This document shows positions 13,480-23,638 of a stretch of DNA of 64,000 bases, piece by piece. Made by a program: the position numbers and the translations under genes. The notes below the pieces were generated by a model, which was not told where the DNA came from, searched no databases, and saw only the letters and a list, made by a program, of their open reading frames with translations. Positions within the stretch are counted from its first letter, which is position 1, and each line of letters starts with the position of its first letter. The stretch is from Chrysemys picta bellii (Eukaryota > Chordata > Testudines > Emydidae): assembly GCF_011386835.1 (NCBI RefSeq), contig NC_088792.1, positions 225,769,894-225,833,893 on the forward strand, given 5' to 3'.

Positions 13480-14475
13480 TAACCCATTCTCTTCTGATCA
13501 CAGATCTGCAAGCACACTGTCAGAAAATCTCCTGGGTTTGCAATGGAGAGAGAACTGAACAAGCCTTTTGCAAAGCAAGCTACTTCCTGATAACATCCAG
13601 GGCAAGCAGTAAAGTTTTTACACAGAGCACAATGGTCCTAGGGCTACGCAGCTGCATTTCAGGCAGAGGTGGGCAGTTGGTGCTAGGGACTCTGGGATAG
13701 GGTATTGTGACTCGATTGTCACCGTGTCTCAGTGCGTCACAGCTGTGGATGCCAAATTCAGGACAAACTGCTGAGAAATAGGGCAGACTCACCTCAAACT
13801 AGTGATTATTCTCTCATTAGATTATACCAAGTTAGTAACAAAAGTAAATTTCTGTCTCACCACACTGGTTAACAAGAAGTTAAAGACACAGTCTCCTAAG
13901 GCATTTCAGCTCTTCTCTCACCACCGAGACACTGGGCTCTCTGATGTGTGGTTACTGAAAACCAATTTAATCAAACACAATTCTTTTAATCCCAGAAAAT
14001 CAGCCACATAGTCAGGTCAATATATAACTCAGATCTTACCCAATAGTCACGCTGATGCCAATCCTTTAGTAAGGCTGTGTCTACACTGTCAATTGAACGA
14101 CAAAACTTTTGTCTTTCAGAGGTGTTAAAAAAAACAAAAAACTGAAAGACAAAAGTTTTGCCGCAACAAATGCCAGTGTGAACAGTGCGTTGTTGGCAGG
14201 AGCGCTCTCCTGTTGACAACGCAAATGCCGCTTGTTGGGAGTAGAAATTTTTTGTTGTCAGGAGAGCCAACAAACAGTGGCTACGCTATGCGACTTTTAG
14301 CAGCACGGCTGTGGCGATACAGCCATGTCGCTAAAAGCTGTGTAATGTAGAGATAGCCTAACTAAAAATTAAAGGTTTAATAATGAAAGAAAAGAATAAG
14401 AGAGTTAATAATGTTTAATAGATCATATACATACAAATAATTTAATAAAAGTTTGTAATACTAATGGACTAGACT
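13480..14475. mobile_element. Unclassified interspersed repeat, interrupted by a MITE at 14072-14358
   Basis: The stretch around 'ttaaaggtttaataatgaaa' and 'gtaacaaaagtaaatttctg' resembles abundant turtle interspersed repeats from memory. The class (possibly LTR-type) and ends could not be determined. The interruption is a clean MITE, which suggests the host repeat is older. Confidence 0.35.
14072..14358. mobile_element. MITE with strong internal hairpin
   Basis: Ends 'aaggctgtgtctacactgtc' and 'gtagagatagcct' are inverted. Arms caaaacttttgtctttcag (14101-14119) and its exact complement (14142-14160) flank a 22-nt A-rich loop. Confidence 0.65.
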
Positions 14476-14685
14476 GCTGAGGTGTCTGCAGGAAGGCTAC
14501 TGGAAAGGATGAGTTTCTTCTATGTTAGAGTGATATATCCTTAATGAGCCATCAACACACAGTTGTCTAGCCTTGATGTAAATCTTATTTTACAGGTGTT
14601 GCCCAGGAATACAACACATGTATAAGATACAAGTCCATGGCCAATATTAATAACTTTAGATAGAAAGATGATACATGTATATAAG

Positions 14686-14823
14686 GCTTGACAAAGAAGG
14701 TCAGGCTTGACAAAGCCCTGGCTGGGATGATTTTGTTGGGAATTGGTCCTGCTTTGAGCAGGGGGTTTGACTAGATGACCTCCTGAGGTCCCTTCCAACC
14801 CTGATATTCTATGATTCTATGAT
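14686..14823 (+). mobile_element. CR1 3' end
   Basis: 'gaggtcccttccaaccctga' leads to the diagnostic octamer repeat tail 'attctatgattctatga'. The element is in + orientation and strongly 5'-truncated. Confidence 0.85.
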
Positions 14824-14983
14824 ATAAACAGGATAATTATATTTATCAAATCATAACTTGGTTAATTTTACTTGGGTCTGTGCACTGCAGTGTGGATTCC
14901 AGAGCCCTAGGTTTGAGCATGAGCTAGAACAGTCTTAACATAGGTTAAAATACACTGTAGATGCTTACGCCCACGGTTCCCTA

Positions 14984-15120
14984 ACAGGGGTGCTCGGAAA
15001 ATATGTATAGTGGGGGTGCTGAGAGCCATTGAACCAAACTGTAAACCCTGTATATGATGGAAACCGCTTTAAGCCAGGGGGTGCTGCTGCACCCCCAGCA
15101 CCCCTAGTTCTAGCTCCTAT
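14984..15120. mobile_element. 137-bp hAT MITE ('ggtgctggaac' family, copy 2)
   Basis: Flanked by a perfect 8-bp duplication gttcccta (14976-14983 and 15121-15128). Contains 'gagccattgaaccaaactgt' shared with the copies at 23071 and 24521. Confidence 0.88.
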
Positions 15121-15983
15121 GTTCCCTAGAACGGGTTAGCTGACTCACATGCCACTACCAATGGCCTTACATTGAAGTGTAGACACATCCAATGGGGCTC
15201 TGCATAGCTGCAGGGGTCTGCCACCTCATAGTCAGTGGCAGGATTGGGGCCTATCTTCTCCACCACATGGCCTATATCAATTTAGAGTACAAGAAATGCC
15301 ACTCTAACACAGTTTCCTTGTAATTCTTCTGCTGGGGTGGGAGACACATGTTCCCTCCCATTCTAACCTCCAAGAAGTGCCAGGGTGTTCAGGCCCCAAA
15401 ATCAGGGTTTATTCTCTGAGAATGACAAAGGCACAGGGCAGACAGGACTCCCTACTACCTTCTCAATCTCAAGCTCTATGAGAACATAGCTTCTGAAGAA
15501 GCCACACTACAAGGGAATTCCCTGCTGGTTGCTGCCTCCAGAGCCTTTCTTAGAGATGCGGGAAAGTGAATTTTGACATGGCCTGCATTACTTTATTCAC
15601 TAAGGCTCTGATCCAGAGCCTGAAGTTGCTGGAAAGACTCCAGTTGACTCCAAGCCCACATTAGTTGAGAAATCAACCCCAGTCTCCTATTCCCACACAC
15701 TATGAAACCATAACTCCATACATAGAGCACTCACTGATGGGCTCCTGCTGGGTCAGGCAAAGGGATCAGGGAAACTAATGTCATGTAGGTGGTGTGCCCC
15801 TTTTCACACCTTCCCAGCGGGAATCCTTCCTCTGCTCACAGGAGGGAATGCTACAGTGCATGGAGGACCTGATCTTACTGTGCCTAGACATGTATTATCA
15901 TCCCTGAAATTATTAGGAATCTTGGAGGCAGCAGAGCTGCAAAAATAAGGAAGGAAAAGTTAAGAATGAAAAAAGTAAATGGA
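15121..15983. other. Intergenic sequence, nothing recognised
   Basis: No repeat end or gene was recognised. Confidence 0.45.
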
Positions 15984-16175
15984 TTTGTGTTTGTGACTGT
16001 AACTGAAAGTTTCTTCAAAGATTGTCAGATTTATAGACCACCAAGAGAGTTCACAGGCTCTTGCTCACAAACACTCCAAGGGTCTGATCTTGCATTCCTT
16101 TCACATCTTTTGGAATCAACAGAAGTGTTGGGTGTGCAGAGAACGCATGATCAGCCCCCAAAAAACATCTGTAGC
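15984..16175 (+). repeat. Source segment duplicated in inverted orientation at 18701-18892
   Basis: 192 bp that reappear as reverse complement inside a Penelope-like insertion 2.7 kb downstream, with about 8 mismatches counted by eye. Open frames spanning both copies translate to the same peptide (for example SFFKDCQIYRPPREF), but there is no reason to see it as a gene. Confidence 0.9.
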
Positions 16176-16568
16176 ACACACGCATGTGTGTATACACATA
16201 CATACATAAAAGGAAACCAGTAAAAAGAAACCAGAACAATTAAAAGGAGTATTGGCCCATCCATAAACAGAAAATTTTTACAAGAGTGTTTAATAAATCC
16301 CAACACAATTTATGGAAGATCCTTAAAATGGTTTGTTTCAGAATGACAATCAGAACAATTTCAAGTGCTGTCTTTCAATACTTTTTAAAAATACATATTA
16401 ACTGTATTTTAATAATCTTTCAATGCCTTATGGCACAACCTTCGGTGGGGATTTTGGAAATAAAGAGCCACATTGTCCCTTACATCCATCATTCCACATA
16501 AAAGACTAGAAATGGTGTACATTTCCAATTGCCAAGTTCCCTTATCAGTTTTCCTCTGTGGGTTTGAG

Positions 16569-18495
16569 TAGGGTTACCATATTTCCGCATTAAAAAAAGA
16601 GGACACTCTACGGGGCCCTGGCCCCACCCCTTCCCCACCCCAACTCTGCCACTTCCCCGCCCCAACTCCATCCCTTCCCCTGAGCGCCCCGCATTCCCCC
16701 TCCTCCCTCCCAGCCGCGAAACAGCTGCCCGAGCGCTACCGGCTTCATGGTTTGCCGGGAAGCCCCCAGACCTCCAGACCCTGCGCCCCTGGATGGGTGC
16801 TTCCCCTCCCAGGCTTCGGCTGCGCTGGGGAAGCGCCCGGCCGAGGGCGCAGGGTCTGGAGGTCTGGGGGCTGCCCGGCAAACCGTGAAGCTGGTAGCGC
16901 TCGGGCAGCTCGGCTCTTCAGCTCCACAGAGCTGAGGTGTCTGGGGGGAGCAGCAGCAGCCGCCGCCGTGGGGAAATCCGCCTGAGCTCGCAGCCTGCGG
17001 GAGCCGCAAAGTAAGCAGGGGACTGGGGCAGGGATGCCGGCAAAGCTATTTTCCCAGACATGTTTGGCTTTTTGGCAATTCTCCCCGGACGGGGATTTGA
17101 GGACCAAAAAGCCGGACATGTCTGGGAGAAACCGGACATATGGTAACCCTACCTAACTGCTCCCCAGGACTCCACCCCCTACCTAAGCCTCCCTGCTCCT
17201 TGTCCCCTGACTGCCCCCTCCTGAGACCTTCCCCCCCATCCTAACTGGCCCCCTAGGACCCTACCCCCTACCTGTCCCCTGACTGCCCCAACCCTTATCC
17301 ACCCCCCACCCCCAGACAGACACCAGGGACTCCCACGCCCCATCCAACCACTCCCCACACCCTGACAGCCCCCCCCCAGAACTCCCAACCCATCTAAACT
17401 ACTCTGCTCCCTGTCCCCTGACTGCCCCCTCCTGAGACCCCTGCTCCTAACTGCCCTACAGAACCCCACCCCCTACCTAAGCCTCCCTGCTCCTTGTCCC
17501 CTGACTGCCCCCTCCTGAGACCTTCCCCCCCATCCTAACTGGCCCCCTAGAACCCTATCCTCTACCTATCCCCTGACTGCCCCCTCCTGAGACCCTCCCC
17601 CCATCCTAGCTGGCCCCCTAGGACTCTACCCCCTACCTGTCCCCTGACTGCCCCAACCCTTATCCACTCCCCCACCCCCAGACAGACACCAGGGACTCCC
17701 ACGCCCCATCCAACCACTCCCCACACCCTGACAGCCCCCCCCAGAACTCCCAACCCATCTAAATCACTCTGCTCCCTGTCCCCTGACTGCCCCCTCCTGA
17801 GACACCTGCTCCTAACTGCCCTACAGAACCCCACCCCCTACCTAAGCCTCCCTGTTCCTTGTCCCCTAACTGCCTCCTTCTGAGACCCCCCCCCACCCTA
17901 ACTGCCCCCTAGGACCCTACCCCCTACCTGTCCCCTGACTGCCCAAAACCTTACACCCCCAACCCCCAGACAGCCCCCCCCCGAACTCCTGACCCATCCC
18001 TGTCTCTTGACTGCCCCCTTCAGAACCTCCCTGCCCCTTCTCCATCCCCCTGGCCCCCTTGCTGTGCCGCTCAGAACAGCGTGTCGGGCTCCACGCGCAA
18101 CCCGACACGCTGCCACACTCCCCCACGGAGCTCATAGCCCGGTTCCCGCCCTCGCAGAGTGCTGCGGAGCGGCGCGCTGGGCAGGGGGAGGAGCTCCAGA
18201 CTGCCGGAGGCCCATTGCGAGCGGCGGGCCGGCTGCGAATGCAGGGAGCGGGAGGGAGGGAGAGACAGGAGGGGAGTGATCTCAGCTGCAGGTGAGAGGA
18301 GGGGGGAAGTGGAGGAGGGGCTCTCTCTGGCTGCCGGAGCCTAGTGCAAGTGGCACCACCTGGCCGGCTGCCCTGTCAGCCGCACGCGCTCTGCATTGGG
18401 GGGAAGTCCGGACATTTACAAATTCCCCCCGGACGCTATTTTTAACTCAGAAAAGCCAGACATGTCCGGGGGAATCCGGACGAATGGTAACCCTA
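16569..18495. mobile_element. 1.9-kb non-autonomous hAT element with internal minisatellite
   Basis: Ends 'tagggttaccatatttccgc' and 'gaatggtaaccctа' are inverted repeats, and the flanks are a perfect 8-bp duplication ggtttgag (16561-16568 and 18496-18503). Inside are a 67-bp-arm hairpin (16723-16910), a second copy of the right terminal region ending at about 17154 (ggacatatggtaacccta), and a C-rich tandem block from 17155 to about 18060. It encodes no transposase. Confidence 0.88.
17155..18060. repeat. C-rich minisatellite inside the hAT element
   Basis: Motifs such as 'ccccctacctaagcctccct' recur at about 17175, 17470 and 17835, and 'tgtcccctgactgcccc' recurs many times. Large units of roughly 290-370 bp are built from shorter 30-60 bp units. 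The lack of stop codons gives long but meaningless frames on both strands. Confidence 0.8.
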
Positions 18496-18642
18496 GGTTT
18501 GAGGGAACAGGTTTGTGCCCCCTCCCCGCTTTTTAGTTCCCTATGTCTTCCCTTCCTTCTGATGTTCACCCAACTATGCTTTGCTAGGGACTTTCACTAA
18601 GTAGGATGGGAAGCCCTAGAAGTTAATGCTGACCTAATCAGT

Positions 18643-18971
18643 AAAAAAGAACAGGAGTACTTGTGGCACCTTAGAGACTAACAAATTTATTTGAGCATAA
18701 GCTACAGACGTTTTCTGGTGGCTGATCATGCGTTCTCTGTACACCCAACACTTCTGTTGATTCCCAAAGATTTGAAAGGAATGCAAGATCAGACCCTTGG
18801 AGTGTTTGTGAGTGAGAGCCTGTGAACTCTCTTGGTGGTCTATAAATCTGACAATCTTTGAAGAAACTTTCAGTTACAGTCACAAACACAAAATAAATGT
18901 GTTAGTCTCTAAAGTGCCACAAGTACGCCTGTTCTTTTTGTGGATACAGACTAACGCTGCTGCTATTCTGA
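18643..18971. mobile_element. Penelope-like element insertion with two outward 3' tails and captured local DNA
   Basis: Left part (to about 18703) is the PLE tail in minus orientation (gtacttgtggcaccttagag). The right part (from about 18890) is the tail in plus orientation (gttagtctctaaagtgccac, ending 'ctgctattctgag'). Between them is the inverted copy of 15984-16175. The whole is flanked by a perfect 12-bp duplication gacctaatcagt (18631-18642 and 18972-18983), so it arose in one insertion. Confidence 0.88.
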
Positions 18972-18983
18972 GACCTAATCAGT

Positions 18984-20519
18984 GTTCATTTGTGCCAGGA
19001 TGTCCCAAGGGATTAGAAAGCAGCCATCCTTTGCTTTTCCTAAAGTTTGCGTTGTTATGGAATTCTGTTAAGGTGCATCTATGCTACAGGAATCAGTTAT
19101 AACTAGATAACGGGACAATCATTCCTAAACTAGATCTGCAGATGGGGTTGTATGTTGTAGTGTATACATGCCTAGAAGTATCACCTGAACTGGATCTATG
19201 TGATTAGCTTTGAATGTAGGCCTTTTCCCTCCCTAATATATTTTATTTTAATTTTGGGAGGGGAGTGGTGGGGAAACGGGGGGAATAGCTGGGATAATTG
19301 AAAAAGCATTTTAGAAATAAAAAAAATACAAGATTACTTTTAATTAAGGAAAGATAGCTGCAAGATAGTAATTAACTATTTTAAATTTACAGCTGTGCAG
19401 AAAAGCATTGGTCCCAGCAATAATATTATGCAAATTAAAATGGCATCTTAGGGTAGCCTGATTTGCATTTGCAGATGTTCGGGTTTATATACTTTCTCAA
19501 TGAAAAAAATTAATGTTAATCTGTATTCAGGTGATATCTTGAAATGCTTTATCCTAGAGCAGGCAATCAAGAGTGGCAAGCAGGAATAGTGCCAGTGTTT
19601 GGAGAAAGATAGTCCCTTCAAAATATAGGACATCTGGCTGCAATAAGCTTAATTTCTTCATAAATTCATTTGGATTTTAGAGCAATTATAATTTGGTTTC
19701 CCTCTCCTAATTCAGACTATGTCACTCTAGGAAGATGGCATTTTCTTTTAGGCAACAACTGCATTTCACTAATCAGCCAAAGGAAAGATAAATGAAGCAC
19801 GTGAGTACATTTTCATCCTTGGCATACTCAAATAAGATCCTCAACTATGTAGCCAATTGGTGTTGGTTGATTTCTATTTCTATTTTATTTATTTTTAGCA
19901 GTTTAGCTGGTGATGTTGATATTTTACAGTAGGTGTGCAGTCCATGAATGAATACCAATATTTGTTAGGAACTCAAGTTAAGGTTTCTTTTCCTTTATCC
20001 TTCCTTCATTTTCTGCCCCACTTTCTACAGTTTATTTTTTAATTTTATTCTTGTAAACTAAAAACACTACCATTCTGCTGCTTTATTCCTATAATGTGCT
20101 AAGGTGACATTTCTCAAAGCTTCCTATCCTGAGTGATTGAGACAATCCACCTTGCTATATTCAGCAGTGACAATTCAACATAGCAAAGCAGTAAGGGGCC
20201 AATTGATACATTGTGCCAAAGTGAGAAATTGTCCACTGTACTGGATGATTCACTACAACCGGCAGAAATGCATGCAATATATAGCAATTGGAGCTATGCT
20301 TTAGGGGAAACATTACTTGCTATACATTATCTACATATACGGTCACACTGAGGCTTAGCTATGCATATTCAACTCTGATTTCACTGCAACTTGAGACGTA
20401 ATATGTCCTGCAGAAAATAAGCACGTGGGACATTACCTGGTGCTGAGGGAGGGGATTATGAAAAAATCATTGGTTTCTAAATTTCTAGTTGTAACTTTGG
20501 TTTCTGACTCATGCTACCC
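18984..20519. other. AT-rich intergenic sequence, nothing recognised
   Basis: No repeat family or coding segment recognised. Confidence 0.5.
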
Positions 20520-20812
20520 ACAGTGGTGCCAACTCTGGTAATATTATTGTGAGAGCCATAATACGTAGATTTTTTTCTTAAGGCCCCAGCTCCTGGACTC
20601 ATATGATTATGTGAGAATCTCAGATTTCATATTTTTAAAAGGTAAGTTTCTAACCCGCACGGTAGCAGAGAACCCCAAGGCTCAAACACCAGAAGGCAAA
20701 TAAAAGGAAACCAGCAGTATTTTTTTAAAACTGCAGGATTTTTAAGGTACTCTTTTTTATTTTGGGGGCCTGACTCATGGTTTTTGAATGCGTGGGGTTG
20801 GCAATACTGTTA
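20520..20812. mobile_element. MITE with 'CAGTGGTGCCAACTCT' terminal repeats
   Basis: Left end 'cagtggtgccaactctgg', right end 'ggggttggcaatactg', imperfect inverted repeats. The internal text 'ggccccagctcctggactca' and 'gggggcctgactcatg' is familiar from a common turtle/archosaur family. No matching 8-bp duplication was found. Confidence 0.65.
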
Positions 20813-21263
20813 ACTAATGATGAACTCATCATGTCTCTGTGCCTTTCTGCAATATGTTATAAGGGTGCCCAAAGATTTAAGTTAATAACCCTGCATTAAA
20901 AATAGGATTGTTACTATTATTAGAAAATCTTAAAAATCAGATAATTACTATAACGGCTTATCTACAGCACCTTTTAGTTTACTGCAAGCTGGGGTGTAAA
21001 TCTACCCCTGACTAGCCTGCACACTCTCACTGCTGTTTTGATACCAGAGTTTAGGCTATTACTCTAAAGTACAAATAAAGAGATGATTCTGGCATGTCAC
21101 ACTACATTGTGGCAACAGAGACTCATCGCACAAACAGGCTAGGATAGGAGGGGACTGAAAGAGCCAGAGACACACATACATGGGACAGCCAGGCACATAC
21201 ACACAGAGGGGCAGGCAGACACACACACACACAGGGGCAGGCAGATGCAGATACACTCAGGGC

Positions 21264-21530
21264 CATAGGCGCCGACTTTGTGGTGCTCTGAGGCTCAAGC
21301 ACCCATCGAAAAAAAATTAGGCGGTGCTCAGCACCTGCAGGGCCAGATTAAACTTTTGTGGGCCCCAGCACTCGAACTGTAGCCCCACCCCCACTTGGCC
21401 TCTTCCCCCTACCCCCCCGAGGCCACGGCCCCGCTCAGCCTCTTCCCCGCTGAGACCATACCCACCATTTGCACAGGGGAGGGGAGTGGACAGGAGCACC
21501 CACTGGCAAAAACGAAAGTCAGTGCCTGTG
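21264..21530. mobile_element. 267-bp hAT element in the minisatellite
   Basis: Ends 'cataggcgccgactttg' and 'cgaaagtcagtgcctgtg' are inverted. Perfect 8-bp duplication ctcagggc (21256-21263 and 21531-21538). Confidence 0.88.
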
Positions 21531-21831
21531 CTCAGGGCAGGCAGGCAGATACACACATGCAGACGCACACACACACATTGTCCCTTACACGTGTGCAGGC
21601 AGCCACAGCCGCACAGGGGCAGACAGACTGGCAGGTGCACATTCACACCTGGGGCAGGTAGAAGCAGACAATCACAGGGACAGGCAGGCAGGCACACAGG
21701 GCCACACACACACACAGGGAAGGTGGGTGTGCATATGTGCACAAACACACAGACAGGTGGGCACACACACACGGGGTGGACGGGTGGACACATACACACA
21801 AGGGCAGGCAGGCGTGCACACATACACGTAG

Positions 21832-22787
21832 TAGGGTTGCCAACTTTCTAATCGCACAAAACCTGCCCCACTCCATCCCCCCGACTCTGTCGCTCACTCT
21901 CCCCCACCCTCACTCACTTTCACGGGGCTGGGGCAGGAGGTTGGGATGAGGGGGGGAGGGGGGAGGGCTCCAGCTGGGGGTGTGGGCTCTGGGGTGGGGC
22001 CAGAAATGAGGGGTTCAGGGTGCAGGAGCAGGCTCTGGGATGAGGCAGGGAGCTGCAGTGCGGAAGGAGGTGAAGGCTCCGGCTGGCGGTGTGGGCTCTG
22101 GGGTGGGGCTGGAGATTAGGGGTTTGGGGTGCAGAAGGGGGCTCAGGGCTGGGGTAGGGGGTTGAAGTGCAGGAGGGGATGCAGGGTGCAGGTTCCAGGA
22201 GAGAGTTTGGGTGTGAGAGGGGACTCAGGGCTGGGGCAGAGGGTTGGGATGTGAGGGCTCTGGTTGGGGATGCAGGCTCTGGTGTGGGACCAGGGATGAG
22301 GGGCTTGGGGTACAGACTCTTGGAGGGAGTTAGGATGTGGAAGGGCGTTCCGACCTGGGGTTGGAGAGCTGGAGGGGGTTTGGAGTACGGGCTCCAGCTA
22401 GGCGGCAATTACTTCTGATGGCTCCCTGCCTGCCCTAGTTCCGCACAGCTCCCTGAAGGCTCCTCCTAGGCAGACGGGCCAGGGGGCTCTGTGCGCTGCC
22501 TGCGCCAGCAGGTGCCACCCCACATTGGCCAATGGGAGTTGCGGAGCCGGCACTGGGGGGCGGGGCAGTGCATGGAGCTTCCCTGATTGCCCCTCTGCGT
22601 AGGGGCTGCAGGGAAATGCCAGCCGCTTCCGGGAGCCGCGCAGAGCCAGGGCAGGCAGGGAGCCTGCCTTAGTCCCACTGCGCCACCGACCGTATTTTAA
22701 CGGCCCAGTCAGTGGTGCTGACCAGAGCTGCCAGGGTCCCCTTTTGACCAGGCATTCCAGGCAAAAACTGGACACCTGGCAACCCTA
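21832..22787. mobile_element. 956-bp hAT-like element in the minisatellite
   Basis: Ends 'tagggttgccaactttct' and 'ggacacctggcaaccctа' are inverted. The GC-rich right part (22400-22787) is a common turtle repeat by recognition, and the left part is a G-rich degenerate tandem region (ggggctggggtgtgggctc-like). Flanks acacgtag and atacacag are only weakly alike. Confidence 0.75.
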
Positions 22788-23070
22788 ATACACAGGCACA
22801 CACACACATGGGGCAGTCAGGCACACCCGTGGGGTGGGCAGGCACACCCATGGGTGGACAGATGTATACATACACAAACACAGGGGCAGGCAGGTGCATA
22901 CACCCATGCACACCATACCCACACAGGGGCAGACGCGTGCAGACGCACATAGGGACAGGCAGAAACATACATAGGAATAGGCAGACACATAGATGGGTGC
23001 CTGTGGGTGCGCGCGCGCGCACACACACACGCACAAGTGAGGGCTCATACATGGGCAGGTGGGCATATGC

Positions 23071-23198
23071 ACAAGGGTGCTGGAACAATTTGTATAGTGG
23101 GGCTACTGAGAGCCATTGAACCAAACTGTAAACCCTGTATATAATGGAAACCACTCCAGGCCAGGGGGTGCAGCAGCACCCCTAGTTCCAGCACCTAT
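23071..23198. mobile_element. 128-bp hAT MITE ('ggtgctggaac' family, copy 3)
   Basis: Starts 'acaagggtgctggaacaatt', ends 'ctagttccagcacctat'. Duplication gcatatgc (23063-23070) against gcatctgc (23199-23206), one mismatch. It lies about 330 bp from the UBXN2B start codon. Confidence 0.85.
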
Positions 23199-23418
23199 GC
23201 ATCTGCATGCCTACAACAGGCAGACGGTCAATCACACCTGGCAGCGGGCGGGGACCTGCAAACATAGGGGGGGAGGTGAACGCACACACTCAGAGAGGAG
23301 CAGGCGCGCGCGCAATCACACACGGTTCGGGCGCGGGCGCGCCCATACATACATTGGGCGGGTCCAGCGAAGGAGGCGGGGCTAGGGAGTAGGAGGCTGG
23401 TCCAGTCCCGCTCCTCCT

Positions 23419-23432
23419 GTTGCCATGGTAGC
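23419..23432 (+). promoter_or_regulatory. X-box-like (RFX) palindrome
   Basis: GTTGCCATGGTAGC differs at one position from the palindromic RFX-factor consensus GTTRCCATGGYAAC. It lies 93 bp upstream of the ATG in the CpG island, where a functional proximal site would be expected. Function is inferred from the motif only. Confidence 0.45.
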
Positions 23433-23607
23433 CTGGCTACGGAAGTGCTCTGCGGCGCTTCACTCCAGCCGCAGGTCCGCAGCCAGCCGGGCCGCGGGGA
23501 GCGGCTCCCTCCGTGCAGCTGAAGATGGCGGACGGCGGGGAAGCAGCGGGCCAGCAGGAAGAGGCGGCGGTTGGCGGGCCGCGGCGGGACGAAGGGCCCC
23601 GGGCTAA
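23425..23607 (+). other. Possible overlapping upstream ORF of UBXN2B
   Basis: A 60-codon frame from an ATG in the strong context ccATGG overlaps the UBXN2B start out of frame and ends inside exon 1. It matters only if transcription begins upstream of 23425. The peptide (Arg/Ala/Gly-rich) shows no recognisable domain. Confidence 0.3.
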
Positions 23608-23638
23608 TGCCCGGCCACCCACGGCCCGGGACTTACAG
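23525..23638 (+). CDS. UBXN2B: UBXN2B exon 1 (coding part)
   Basis: Encodes residues 1-38, starting [10 protein letters not shown] and ending ARDLQ, and leaves phase 0 at a GT donor (23639). The ATG has A at -3 and G at +4, a good initiation context, and sits in a CpG island. The Gly/Ala/Arg-rich start is about ten residues longer than the human one as I recall it, and ARDLQ joins to [10 protein letters not shown] of exon 2 just as the family does. It replaces the UBA domain found in p47. Confidence 0.93.

Larger units (their letters stand above)
21170..23070. repeat. CA-rich minisatellite, split by transposon insertions
   Basis: Degenerate units of the form (cacacacaggggcaggcagg) at 21170-21263, 21531-21831 and 22788-23070. 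The intervening blocks are hAT elements, so this was one tandem array. A (gc)n(ac)n microsatellite lies at about 23009-23035. All long frames across it are artefacts of the repeat. Confidence 0.85.

Noticed and set aside
15966..16223. Repeated peptide (SFFKDCQIYRPPREF) suggesting a duplicated gene
   Set aside because: The two copies are explained by DNA captured in a PLE insertion. There is no splice context or domain.
16489..17119. GC-rich frames of 120-133 codons
   Set aside because: They fall within the hAT element and its long hairpin, which yields mirrored frames on both strands.
21317..21851. Cys/His-rich open frames of 160-175 codons
   Set aside because: Translations of the CA-rich minisatellite (repeated CVCVCLP or HTHTG-type peptides), broken by hAT elements.
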